Source: Picochlorum sp. 'celeri' (taxonomy: Eukaryota; Chlorophyta; Trebouxiophyceae). From it: DNA of 64,000 bases. Position numbers and translations under genes: made by a program. Position 1 is the stretch's first letter, and the number at the start of each line of letters is the position of its first letter. The DNA is taken from contig JAACMV010000015.1 in the NCBI GenBank assembly GCA_010909725.1, positions 62,001 through 126,000 on the forward strand, written 5' to 3'. The notes beneath the pieces were generated by a model, which saw only the letters and a list, made by a program, of their open reading frames with translations, was not told the DNA's origin and made no database searches. Below, in pieces: positions 8,781-18,548 of the stretch.

Positions 8781-10671
8781 ATGGTGGACCAAGAAGAAGT
8801 GATTGGGGGCCCTGTGACTTCTGCGCAGGTATGTGATTGAATAAAATAAGAGTATAAGGGTCATCGTGATCAATGCATGGCCTCTTTCTCCAAAATCGAC
8901 TCTGACGAGTTTGTTGGTACGTCGCGCAGGCAGGATGTCTCTTTGTGTATCTGCTCCTTCTATTAATGTGGGCTTGCGCTGAATTTTGGAACTGGAGGTG
9001 CGTTTGCTGACGTGTTTCTTGGGAATCTGTTTGGTTGAATCTTGAGCAGGCTGAATACCTGCTGCAGGTCTTCGCGTCAGGCCAGCAATACGCACCATCG
9101 CGAGCATGCACATGAAGAAGAGCTTGAAGTTTTAGTAAAGGAAGAAAATCCTGGAACGGAGCAGGCCAAGCCTGCGATAGCACAGCCAAGAACACCTGGA
9201 GGTGGTCAGACTGTGGCCTATGCGCAAAAGTCGCAAGGATTTATTCAGGAAACGTTTTTAAAATTGATTGCGTTGAACTCAGAGGCTCTGAAAGCGAACA
9301 GGGAAAATCTTCGGAGCGCTGTTGAGATGGGGACAATTGTATTTTGGTTTTACATTGCTGATCGAACGCCTGCCATTGCTGCTGGTCCAAAGGAATACAT
9401 TCGTGATGTCTTCTTATTTATTTTCCTCGTTCTTACCATTGTAGCCAGCTCGTACTCTATCAAACAAGGAAGGGCACCAACGTTGATTAATAGGCAGCAG
9501 ACTGAGGAATGGAAAGGATGGATGCAAGTCTTGTTCTTGCTGTATCACTACTATGAAGCTCGCGAGGTGTACAATGCCATCAGGATATTCATCGCCTCAT
9601 ACGTGTGGATGACTGGGTTCGGAAATTTTGCATATTATTATAAGACCCGCGATTTTTCGATGGGCCGCTTCTGTCAGATGATGTGGAGGCTCAACTTGCT
9701 TGCACTGTTGTGTTGCCTCGCATTGGACAACGAGTACATGTTGTATTATATCTGCCCAATGCACACTCTGTACACTGTGATGGTTTACGCTGCTTTAGGC
9801 CTTTGGAAATCAGGAAATGATAGATCGTATGGCATTTGGATCAAATTCATCGCGTCCTTTGCGGTGGTGATTGGGTGTTGGGAGTATGAAAAGGTCTTCT
9901 ACACAGTCTGGGCACCATTCAGACTGTTGCTAGGCTATACGGATCCTCGCCGACCGAATCCCAACGCCATGCATGAATGGTACTTTAGAACCGGATTAGA
10001 TCGATATATATGGATCCACGGGATGATATGCGCGTACCTCCACCCCATGTTTGAACGATGGCTCAAGGCAGTAGATGACAAATCTGCAACAACGCGAAAG
10101 AGCATCCGCATCGCTCTTGGATCTGTTTGTGTCGGGGCAATGTACCTTTGGTACCAGCATATCTACACCCTTCCAAAGCTGGAGTACAATAAGATTCATC
10201 CATACACATCGTGGATCCCTATCACAAGTTTCCTTATTCTGAGAAACATTACTCCAAGCCTGCGACTCCACAGCCTGGGATTGTACGGATGGTTGGGCTG
10301 CATCACGTTGGAAACATGTACGATACCGTCTGAAGAATGTATGATATGTATGATACACGTAACAATGGACTTCGCATGATGCAGATGTTGGGCAATACCA
10401 TACATGGTTGTTGAGCAAGGTTCCAAACAGTCAACCAATCTATCTTCTCTCCCTGTTGCCGGGATATCCCCTTCTGAATTTCTCGGTCGTGACAGCTTTA
10501 TACATATTCTTATCTCATAGGCTGTTCAAAATGACAGCAGTGCTCAGGGATGCCGTGATTCCGCATGACGACGATGCCACCCTGTTCAAAAACCTAATGA
10601 CCATGGTCTTGGCTGGTGGAGCATCGTACCTCCTTGGATTCCTGGCAACAAGCATTTCCCAAGCGGTTTGA
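8781..10671 (+). CDS. Cas1p-type 10-TM O-acetyltransferase (RWA/CASD1-like)
   Basis: Three exons are proposed: 8781-8828, 9081-10317 and 10385-10671, giving 523 residues. The first intron (GTATGT...GTCAG, 252 nt) is the less certain one. The second (67 nt, GTACGA...ATGCAG) is well supported because it restores LETYVGQYHTWLL, the conserved C-terminal block of the family. Other hallmarks are LLYHYYEAREVYNAIRIF, ASYVWMTGFGNFAYYY, FCQMMWRLN and PGYPLLNFSVV. The protein is multipass, Golgi or secretory by family, and transfers acetyl groups to polysaccharides or glycans. The N-terminal GDS/esterase domain of animal CASD1 and fungal Cas1p is absent, as in plant RWA proteins. Confidence 0.9.
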
Positions 10672-10912
10672 TTACTCAATTATTGAACAGCACTATAGAG
10701 AAGTATGTCCAATGGACAGCATTTGGGTCAGGAGGTTTTTTTTTCATCCCTACGTAAATCTCTAAACATTTTATTTAGGGATTTCCTCCTGGGGGCCTGA
10801 TTGTCTTGGATGATATTCGTCATATTTTTCGCCTGTGTAATATATCCCAAAAAAAAAAAGAAAGAAATGTACATAGTACTCCATCATTGTGATACATTGC
10901 AATAATAAAAAC

Positions 10913-11667
10913 ATGTTGAAACGCCTTCAGTCAAGTTGTCGTTCCTGGTCCTGCCAACAGGTGCGCGATTAAGTCAATACATTGCCACCTCGGGTGTATT
11001 TTTGAACTATATCGGTTACCTGTCGAAACAGATTCGGACGGATGTCGAGACAGTGGTGCAGCAAAGCTGCAGGGCGCTCTGTTGCAACGAAGGCAGCACT
11101 TTGACATGGATGAGGCATCATAATGCAAGATCTCTTCATACGACACCGAACGTTTTATCAGAATATCAAGATCCTGAAGCAAAGCAAGGAAATAGTAGCC
11201 CCAGTGCCGGGTTTGGGTCAATTCCAGCCCAGGCAAAATCTCTGGGATTTCTAGGAGTCTTGCCATTCTGGATGTTTTCTCCTCCAGTGGTATCGCATCT
11301 GCCCATCATTCAAGCGACATTGGGAGTATCTGCATCAGATTGTGTGACGCTTCAGCTGTCCTATGGCGCTACCATCCTGAGTTTCCTCGGAGGAGTCCAC
11401 TGGGGACTTGCCATGACAAGCCTGACGCCCTTGAAAGCAACCGGGGAGAGGTACATTTGGAGCGTAGTACCATGTCTTGCTGGATTTCCAACTCTAGTCC
11501 TTCCATCGGAACAAGCTGCCGCAGTGCAAGCTGCCCTCTTGGGAGTCGTTTATGTTGCAGACAGGTCCTGGGCCCGTCGAGGTGGGTTGCCTCCTTGGTA
11601 CATGTCCCTGCGGCGGCCTCTGACGCTCTTAGCAGCATCCGGTCTCGCCATGACAGCGGTGTCTTGA
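10913..11667 (+). CDS. TMEM69/DUF3429 family membrane protein, probably mitochondrial
   Basis: The proposed exon 1 (10913-10960) encodes a basic leader MLKRLQSSCRSWSCQQ. It joins exon 2 (11032-11667) over a 71-nt intron (GTGCGC...AAACAG) in phase, giving 227 residues. The conserved part starts at KSLGFLGVLPFW, with LQLSYGATILSFLGGVHWGLAM and several hydrophobic segments up to the C-terminus, all characteristic of DUF3429. The Arg/Ser-rich leader suggests mitochondrial import. A shorter protein from the ATG at 11110 (185 residues, also basic at its start) is the alternative. The molecular function of the family is unknown. Confidence 0.8.
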
Positions 11668-11890
11668 GATGCATTTGTGGAGGGATGGTAAAAATGTAGT
11701 CTACCATACTCAGGTACAAGTGTATTCTAAATAAATCAGCAGTTCCGCGGTATTCATAAATTCCTCGCGAATAGAGTGAATGAATTGATAGATAATGTTT
11801 AAAAATGACATACTGGAGTAATACTAGATGTGTTTGTGAATCCATGTTGTAAAATGTTTCGTTTGACATGTCGACACCCCTAGACCTGCC

Positions 11891-13903
11891 ATGTCGCTCC
11901 AAACTTTGTTATATGGGCTGATCAGACATTCCATATTGATATCTCTGTGTGGTGTTGTTTTAGGGGGAGATTGGTTGGAGCAATCCATCTATATACACTC
12001 GGTGGACTCGCACTGGTGTATTCAACTTCTAAATTCTTCTTCTTCTTCTCTTGGTTGCTCATCATCTGATCGCGGGCGTGGATTGGTGGGTGCACTATGG
12101 AATGTACATGATGTGGCAGCGTTGGATAATCTGCCTGTGGATACGCTGTACAACTACACCCTTGTTGTACAGCAACATGATCTTGGTGGCGTATTGCGGC
12201 ACCTGACAACTCCATCTCGAAAGGAAAGGGTCTCTTCCATCCTCGTGGAGTCCCATGGCGAGTCTTCAGAACATAGTGTGACGTGGAGCTGGGATAATAC
12301 CAGATCTCTATCCAAGTTTCAGAGGGAGGCGGCGATGAGGGGCCATGACTGGAACCCTCAAGGCCTTGACATCCCAGTAGTGGATATTCCAGTCGCTCTC
12401 TTGTCGTCCAATATGACTCTGTTGACTGGAAATAGATCGGTATTCAATGAAGAAAGGTACAAAAAAGGCTCGGGTCCATTGTTTCTGTCTCGCGTGAAGC
12501 ATCACATGTTGGCAGAGGCTTCCAACAACAGCACCTTGTGCATAGGGCAGAAAACATGCCTGCCTGTCGGTGGGTTCTCGGTTCTGTCTAGTGCAGGTCC
12601 CAAGGGTTTTCCCACCATACTTGTTGTATCTCGGCTCGATAATTTTGAATTTTTCCACGGCATTCGGACTGCTCACGATGGTCCAGACAGTAGGCCAGGA
12701 TTGTGCACAATGATGCTTGTTGCCTCAAAAATATTGTCTGAAGAACTCTCATCTGGCCTGAAAAAGAGGGTCGTATTCGCAGCCCTACAATCAGAATCTA
12801 ACGATTTCATGGGTGGGCGCAGATTGGTGTACGAAGTAGACTCAAATAAGCGGTTCATATCGCGCATGCTGCAGATGTCTGATGTTGAGGTGGTCATTGA
12901 TGTGTCAGGCCTTGATTTGGGCCGAGCCATGGTAGAGACGGGTGGCACGACCGCTCTGTACGCTCATAAGAATCCCAATGAACGTGACAATGGGACAGTA
13001 TCTGGCACAATCATTGCCCAGCTGCGCAAATCCCTTTCCACATATGGCAGGATCAACCTGCATGAAGTGCAGTCTGGCAAGGTTGGGCTTCCTCCCACCT
13101 CGGGGCGCTTGTTCGGCTTTTTGTACCCAACATTGCCAATAATATCAATAACAGAATATAAGTCAGAATATATACATGGCACGGGTCTGCATAGAGCAAG
13201 CAGAAAGGATCAAATTCACATCATCAAATCTATGGCTTCTGGCCTCGCTGAGACTCTCATCGGCAAACGTGCCGGTGTGCAAGTCTCATCGCACGAAACA
13301 GAAAGATTAATGGCGTGTCTATCTTCAGATGCAGAGTTTCTACTGCTCGACTGCGATATCATACAAGAGATTCCCTTTGGAGGACCATTTGACACAGCCC
13401 ACATGAAATCAGGGTATCCAGGCATTGTTCGGTTCATGGCAGAAGATTCAGCCATCTTCATGTATGATAGGCTCCAATCATCTTTGGAAAGATTCGTGTG
13501 GAATTATCTAGTTCCATCATCAGCAGGACAGGCATGCAACGCAAGGAATGCAACCTCATGTCCAGATGGGACATCATGTGGAGGACGAGTCTCAGGGAGA
13601 GGTGCGGAATGGGCAACTTGTGTCTCACATCCACCCCTATTCGTACCTGCGTTTTCCTACTATATGACATACAGCCACACCGAAAGTTGGTCAGTAAATT
13701 CCAGTCTCATTCATTCATGGGAGGCATCATATGAAATGATGCCCCCCGATCCAATGCTGGTTGAAAGCAACTGGGAGACTGGCCAGCCCTCACTGACTGT
13801 GTACATGGCCGAGGATCCCTCGACAAACTCGAGAATTTTCTTCATTGGTGTCTCCACAACAGCCATCGCTGCAGTCCTCTCATACTTCTTCTTACAGAAA
13901 TAA
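11891..13903 (+). CDS. NCSTN: nicastrin, gamma-secretase subunit
   Basis: This is a 670-residue intronless type I membrane protein. It has a hydrophobic signal sequence (about residues 8-25), a large lumenal domain with Asn-X-Ser/Thr sites, and one C-terminal membrane helix (IFFIGVSTTAIAAVLSYFF). Nicastrin blocks include FPTILVVSRLDNFEFFHGIRTA, DSRPGLCTMMLVASKIL, KKRVVFAALQSESNDFMGGRRL and the LPPTSGRLFGFL stretch. Nicastrin gates substrate access to presenilin in the gamma-secretase complex. The gene implies that this organism has the intramembrane protease; the other subunits are not in the window. It converges with TIM14 across 31 nt containing a poly-T run. Confidence 0.88.
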   Translation: MSLQTLLYGLIRHSILISLCGVVLGGDWLEQSIYIHSVDSHWCIQLLNSSSSSLGCSSSDRGRGLVGALWNVHDVAALDNLPVDTLYNYTLVVQQHDLGGVLRHLTTPSRKERVSSILVESHGESSEHSVTWSWDNTRSLSKFQREAAMRGHDWNPQGLDIPVVDIPVALLSSNMTLLTGNRSVFNEERYKKGSGPLFLSRVKHHMLAEASNNSTLCIGQKTCLPVGGFSVLSSAGPKGFPTILVVSRLDNFEFFHGIRTAHDGPDSRPGLCTMMLVASKILSEELSSGLKKRVVFAALQSESNDFMGGRRLVYEVDSNKRFISRMLQMSDVEVVIDVSGLDLGRAMVETGGTTALYAHKNPNERDNGTVSGTIIAQLRKSLSTYGRINLHEVQSGKVGLPPTSGRLFGFLYPTLPIISITEYKSEYIHGTGLHRASRKDQIHIIKSMASGLAETLIGKRAGVQVSSHETERLMACLSSDAEFLLLDCDIIQEIPFGGPFDTAHMKSGYPGIVRFMAEDSAIFMYDRLQSSLERFVWNYLVPSSAGQACNARNATSCPDGTSCGGRVSGRGAEWATCVSHPPLFVPAFSYYMTYSHTESWSVNSSLIHSWEASYEMMPPDPMLVESNWETGQPSLTVYMAEDPSTNSRIFFIGVSTTAIAAVLSYFFLQK

Positions 13904-13934
13904 AATACAATTTTTTTGTATTTTTTTTTTGTAA

Positions 13935-14354
13935 TCAAAACACGCTCCCACCCCCCTTCTTTTTCCCCAACAACATTTCTTTCGCTTCATTTACTTTTGT
14001 AGCGATGTAACTACTCCCCCCCGAATCTGGATGATTTGCAATCATTATCCTACGATGGGCCTCCTTCACCTTTTGCTCAGGAGCACTCTCTCTAATCCCC
14101 AAAATTTGTGCGGCCTCTCTTCTCGTCATCTCGGGCAGAAATCCTCCCTTGTAAAACTGCCTCATCTTACTCCCAGCAGCCTTCCACCCATGGTACGCTT
14201 CGAAAGCGAACCGTGCAGCGTACGCAGCAGCTCCAGCTGCAAGCCCAGCCACAAGAGGAGTCGCCTGCACACCAATAGATGAAAATCATAACAATAGTGT
14301 ACACAATGTACGTCCTAAACCAGGAAAGCAGCGACGCCTAAAAGCACCTACCAT
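13935..14354 (-). CDS. TIM14: TIM14/PAM18, J-protein of the mitochondrial import motor
   Basis: The protein is predicted at 110 residues: an N-terminal membrane segment (ATPLVAGLAAGAAAYAARFAF) followed by a degenerate J domain with ILGI, HRRIMIANHPDSGGS (the HPD motif) and KVNEAKEMLLG. TIM14 stimulates mtHsp70 at the TIM23 channel. No ATG precedes the frame in the main exon, but the acceptor GTGCAG lies directly before GCG-ACT-CCT. An ATG|GTAGGT lies upstream at 14352-14354, so exon 1 appears to be only the start codon, with an 87-nt intron (14265-14351). The result, MATPLVAGL, matches the usual start of plant homologues. Confidence 0.9.
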
Positions 14355-14604
14355 TCTGCACCCAACTCAACCTCTCAGTCTCTCGCCCGTGACGAACCAA
14401 TCCAATCCCCTCTTGTTGTATTTCTCTTTGATAAATATCCTGATAAAAGAATTCTTACGATACCATTCATATGCAAAGCCTGGCGTGATTCCTGAATTCG
14501 AACCAAAAAAAGAAACGTGCAACCATTAACTAATTACGACATTTTCTTTTTGCGACGATTTCAACACACCCACAGGACCAGTCTACTTGTAATTCATAGA
14601 TGAA

Positions 14605-14999
14605 ATGAATGAGGAAAAATCCGTTCCAAAACGGGTTGAAGAAGGTGCGTCACGCCCTGACATGTTCAGCTGTGAATTGAAATTTAAGACAAAGAAATCG
14701 ATATTGAAGTCCCCATGACGCATTTTACGTATCTTGCAGCACTATTTTACAAGTTAAAGCAGAGAGCGTTCGTGGAATGCAGCGAATATTCCAGGGCATA
14801 TGCTGAGTGCTGTAAAGGTAGAGTGATATCCATGGTATGGGCATGTCGAGAAGAATCCCGGCATCTGAGTGATTGTATGAGTCGGTATACGAGTCGATTG
14901 GACGATCTTAAAGCGCATTGGGTAGCACGTGGGTCGCTGCACGAGATGACAGAGGCTCAATGGAACATGCTATTAGATGAGCTATTGCATGACGGTTGA
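14605..14999 (+). CDS. CMC1-like twin CX9C mitochondrial protein
   Basis: Exon 1 (14605-14644, MNEEKSVPKRVEE) and exon 2 (14740-14999) are joined over a 95-nt intron (GTGCGT...TTGCAG), giving 99 residues. Two exact CX9C pairs are visible, CSEYSRAYAEC and CREESRHLSDC, which form the helical hairpin oxidised by Mia40 in the intermembrane space. The spacing and the CCKGR element between the pairs match the CMC1/CMC2 group, involved in cytochrome oxidase assembly and copper handling. The exact subfamily is uncertain. Confidence 0.85.
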
Positions 15000-15144
15000 A
15001 GGATGCGATTTGCCGATCAATACGTTTCTATATACAATAATACTTGAAATAATAATGAAAAGGCTGCAGCAGTGTATGTTTTCCGGGGTAGGTGTTCAAA
15101 ATCCAAGTGCATCTCTCTCAGCAGATGGGCTCGGGTATTTCTCT

Positions 15145-16078
15145 TCAAATTTCCGACTTCTGTGGAGCAAAACCTTTCCTCCTCCTATTCCTTGTTGATC
15201 TGGGAGTCGGGGTTTCTGCTGATTCATCCATCGTATGCAATGGGAGGGACAGTGGCGTGACAGTGTGCCCTCCATGGCGGTCCTCAGCCTTCACCAGAGA
15301 TCCCTGTGGGGTTTCATGATGATGGTCCACTTGCCTTACATCTGGAGGGGTATCCACAGCCTCATGTTTCAGCACGTCTGTCCGCTGGTCCATCTTCAAC
15401 TCACTCACAGCTTCCCCTTCTACACACTGAGACTGCAGAGGTGGTGAGTTCTTATTCGTGCCCTTCAACGCCACCCGATCCTTCCTCTGAGACGTGGTTG
15501 AAGGGGCATATACCGCCCCAGATGCCATTCCAGACGTGATTGCAGAGTCTGATGCAGTCGGTCTCTGTGTGGCATGGTTATTCATGGACATGACAGAGGA
15601 CTGCCCAGCCGCCGCCGCCGCCCGTTGGTGCTTGCCAGACCCTGTACACATGTATAAAATTAACGTTAATTCCAGTGCGACCATGCACAGCGCAATCCCG
15701 CCACCACGCACCTCGAGGTCTCCCTCTGGGCCTCTTCACCTTGGGAACATCGCTGACCACCTGGGCCATTGGTGGATGCTTCCTCGGTCTACCCCTCCTT
15801 CTCTTCTGAGGATATAATAAAGAATCACTCAACTCAGATCCACCCCTCACACTGCCCTGCGGTGCCGAACCTACCAATTGAACCACCTTGGATTCTTCTT
15901 CTTCCGGCATTGACTCGATCGCCATTATCTCCCTATCAATATCCAATACATAATCTCTAGAAAATGCTGATTTCCTATGCGTCCGTAAAGATCGCCTCCG
16001 CGTGTACTCTTCTCCATCATTCGAAGCACCGTCGAGTCGTCTCCCGCTCGTCTCACCCTCGCACCGAGGGGACCCCAT
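15145..16078 (-). CDS. AT-hook DNA-binding protein
   Basis: Exon 1 (15712-16078) and exon 2 (15145-15641) are joined over a 70-nt intron (GTGCGT...GTACAG), giving 287 residues in phase. Two AT-hooks are present near residues 92-120: RRRGRPRKHPP and KRPRGRPRG. The second ends exactly at the splice junction. The rest is low-complexity, rich in Ser, Thr, Glu and His, and ends in a basic patch (STRNRRRKGFAPQKS). AT-hooks bind the minor groove of AT-rich DNA, so this is probably a nuclear chromatin or transcription factor. No other domain is recognised. Confidence 0.78.
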
Positions 16079-16452
16079 ACCTCGTCAGGTTGACCTATCT
16101 AATTTTAATGATACACTGTCAACGGAGATATCGGTCCCATGCAGGCAGGAACAGAATGAGCCAACGGAGTGAATGCGCTGATATTCAAGTTCAAATCCTG
16201 TCCAGAGATGTTGCCTCTGTGGCACTAGTATCGAAAAAAACAATCTGATCAAGATATTGGACAACCATCGGAGGCACAGTCTGTGCCAGTATTCAGAATC
16301 AATGTCCCCAACCTATACGTCCTCTTTTGTTTGCAGGTGTCCCATCGACACAGTCCATTGATAGGAGCAATCCTATTGGTTGATTAGGGATATGTGGGAC
16401 CATGTCTTCTGAATCCTTCTGATTCAAAACATATTCATAGTATGGTGCAAAG
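16079..16452. promoter_or_regulatory. divergent region between the AT-hook gene and ALDH22
   Basis: This 374-nt divergent gap has no supported gene. It must carry both promoters. No clear TATA box or long palindrome was seen. Confidence 0.4.
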
Positions 16453-18309
16453 ATGATGGAAACAGTGCATCGGTATCTCAAAGATACCATCGGTGAGTTC
16501 ATCAAGGCTACTGATGCCGAGACGTTGACCATTGCCGTGTCCATCGCATGTGGATTGGTCGTCGTGGTGCTGCTGTTGGTGGCGTATCTTAACTACCCGA
16601 TGCCAGTCCCCAGCATTTATGTGGGGGTTGGATTGATGGATGAGAAACCAGAAGGATTAACGATGCCAGGTCGGACGAGGAGTCCATCCAAGAGGGGTGG
16701 CCAGACAGGGAGCAGCATTCCGTGTTACGATCCTGGAACCATGGAGCTCTTGGGATACGCACCAGCAATGACACCTGAGCAGGTATCTGCAAGCATTAAG
16801 AAGGCTAAAATAGCACAGGAGGAGTGGAAACATTCCAGTTTTGCTCATAGAAGGAGGGTGCTGTCTGTGATGCTCAAGTATATTATGGAGCATCAGGAAG
16901 ACATCTGTAGGATTTCTTCCATTGATTCGGGCAAGCCCATGGTGGACGCTGCTTTTGGAGAGCTTATTGTGACGTGTGAGAAGATTCGGTGGTTGATGTC
17001 GGAGGGGGAGAGGTGGCTCAAGCCAGAGAGTAGGTCGGCAGGGAGAATGATGTTTTATAAAAAGGCGAGGGTGGAATATGTGCCCGTGGGTGTTGTGGGG
17101 GCGATCGTTCCTTTCAACTATCCATTCCACAATATTTACAATCCCATGGTGGCGGCGATTTTTGCAGGGAATGGGATAGTGATCAAAGTGTCTGAGCATG
17201 CCAGTTGGTCTGCCCTGCACTATGCAGAGGGTATCAGAGCTGCTTTGGATGTGGCAGGGGCGCCTCCTGACTTGGTTCAGATTGTGACAGGGTATGGAGA
17301 CGCTGGCCATGCTTTGGTGACTTCTGGAGTTGACAAGGTTATATTTGTTGGCTCGACAGGAGTTGGGAAGAAGGTGATGGCATCTGCCGCAGACACCCTG
17401 ACTCCGGTGGTCCTGGAGCTGGGGGGAAAGGATGCTTTTATTGTGTGTGAAGATGCTGATTTAAATGTTGCAGTTCCTACTGCGTTGCGAGGCGCCTTTC
17501 AGGCATGCGGTCAGAACTGCACGGGAGCCGAGAGGTTTATTGTGCATGAGAATGCTGTGGACAAGTTTTTGGATATTTGCATGACAGCTGTTGCGCAGAT
17601 GAGGCAAGGTCCAGCGTCTCAGGACGACTCGGTTGATTTTGGCTCTCTTTGTTTACCTGGATTGGCAGAAAAGGTGCAAGAGCTGGTTGATGATGCCGTG
17701 TCACATGGTGCAACCGTGGTGACTGGTGGGCGAATGCCTTCTCCAGACTCTGAGCTCTCAACTGGACAGTTCTATCCTCCAACCATCCTGACTGGTGTTA
17801 ACGATTCCATGAGGATATGGCATGAGGAAGTGTTCGGCCCCGTCATGTCTGTAGTGACCTTTAGTACGGATGACGAAGCTATCGCACTCGCAAATGACAG
17901 TGCCTTTGGATTAGGAAGCAGTGTTTTCTGTGGCAGCAAGCGCCGCGCTCGACGGATCGCATCCAAATTGAACACCGGAATGAGCAGCATCAATGACTTT
18001 GCAGCAACATATATGGCCCAGTCCCTGCCGTTTGGGGGTGTCAAGTATTCAGGATTTGACAGATTTGCAGGCATTGAAGGACTGAGGGGCATGTGCATCC
18101 CCAAGTCAGTTGCAGAGGATAGGTGGCCTTTTAGCACAGCAATCCCACCCTTATTACAGTACCCAGTCAAAGATCAGGCATTCAACTTTGTCACATCCCT
18201 TGTTTGGATGTTCTACTCTGAGAGCTGGACAGGATCAATCAAAGGCTTGTTTGGCCTTGCTGCATGCTTCCTACCATCATCCTTGAGAAGAAAGGCCCAT
18301 CAGGAATAA
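16453..18309 (+). CDS. ALDH22A1: aldehyde dehydrogenase, ALDH22 type, membrane-anchored
   Basis: The protein has 618 residues and no intron. An N-terminal transmembrane helix (about residues 24-48) precedes a full ALDH fold. Family motifs include VGVVGAIVPFNYPFHNIYNP, KVSEHASWS, FVGSTGVGKKV (cofactor loop), LELGGKDAFIV with the general-base Glu, and CGQNCTGAERF with the catalytic Cys. The C-terminal PFGGVKYSGFDRFAG block is also present. The membrane anchor and these motif variants match plant ALDH22A1 and fungal MSC7 rather than soluble ALDH2. It oxidises aldehydes with NAD(P)+; the physiological substrate is not known. Confidence 0.93.
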   Translation: MMETVHRYLKDTIGEFIKATDAETLTIAVSIACGLVVVVLLLVAYLNYPMPVPSIYVGVGLMDEKPEGLTMPGRTRSPSKRGGQTGSSIPCYDPGTMELLGYAPAMTPEQVSASIKKAKIAQEEWKHSSFAHRRRVLSVMLKYIMEHQEDICRISSIDSGKPMVDAAFGELIVTCEKIRWLMSEGERWLKPESRSAGRMMFYKKARVEYVPVGVVGAIVPFNYPFHNIYNPMVAAIFAGNGIVIKVSEHASWSALHYAEGIRAALDVAGAPPDLVQIVTGYGDAGHALVTSGVDKVIFVGSTGVGKKVMASAADTLTPVVLELGGKDAFIVCEDADLNVAVPTALRGAFQACGQNCTGAERFIVHENAVDKFLDICMTAVAQMRQGPASQDDSVDFGSLCLPGLAEKVQELVDDAVSHGATVVTGGRMPSPDSELSTGQFYPPTILTGVNDSMRIWHEEVFGPVMSVVTFSTDDEAIALANDSAFGLGSSVFCGSKRRARRIASKLNTGMSSINDFAATYMAQSLPFGGVKYSGFDRFAGIEGLRGMCIPKSVAEDRWPFSTAIPPLLQYPVKDQAFNFVTSLVWMFYSESWTGSIKGLFGLAACFLPSSLRRKAHQE

Positions 18310-18548
18310 TTTCATGTACAAGAAGCAGTCGTAGACGTATGAATATATTGATTGTAAATGGTCACCATTCACATACGTACTGTACAGTCTCCCCAGAGGT
18401 CGGCCGAGCACAACAAGTTGGTCAGTGAATTCTTGTGGGCAGAGCCATGGCGCATGAGAATCAGACGTTGGCATCGATGGCACATGAATTCGCATCGCCA
18501 CCTCCATTGCCGCACCTATTTCATTTGTGACTTTTTGGTATCAATATC

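Noticed and set aside
8876..8920. ATGGCCTCTTTC... as the real first exon of the RWA-like gene
   Set aside because: The donor after it (GTACGT) is good but its phase does not match any acceptor that keeps the downstream frame; the exon at 8781-8828 does match.
16180..16215. GTTCAAATCC T-loop-like motif as a tRNA gene
   Set aside because: The preceding 60-70 nt do not form D or anticodon arms and there is no matching acceptor stem.
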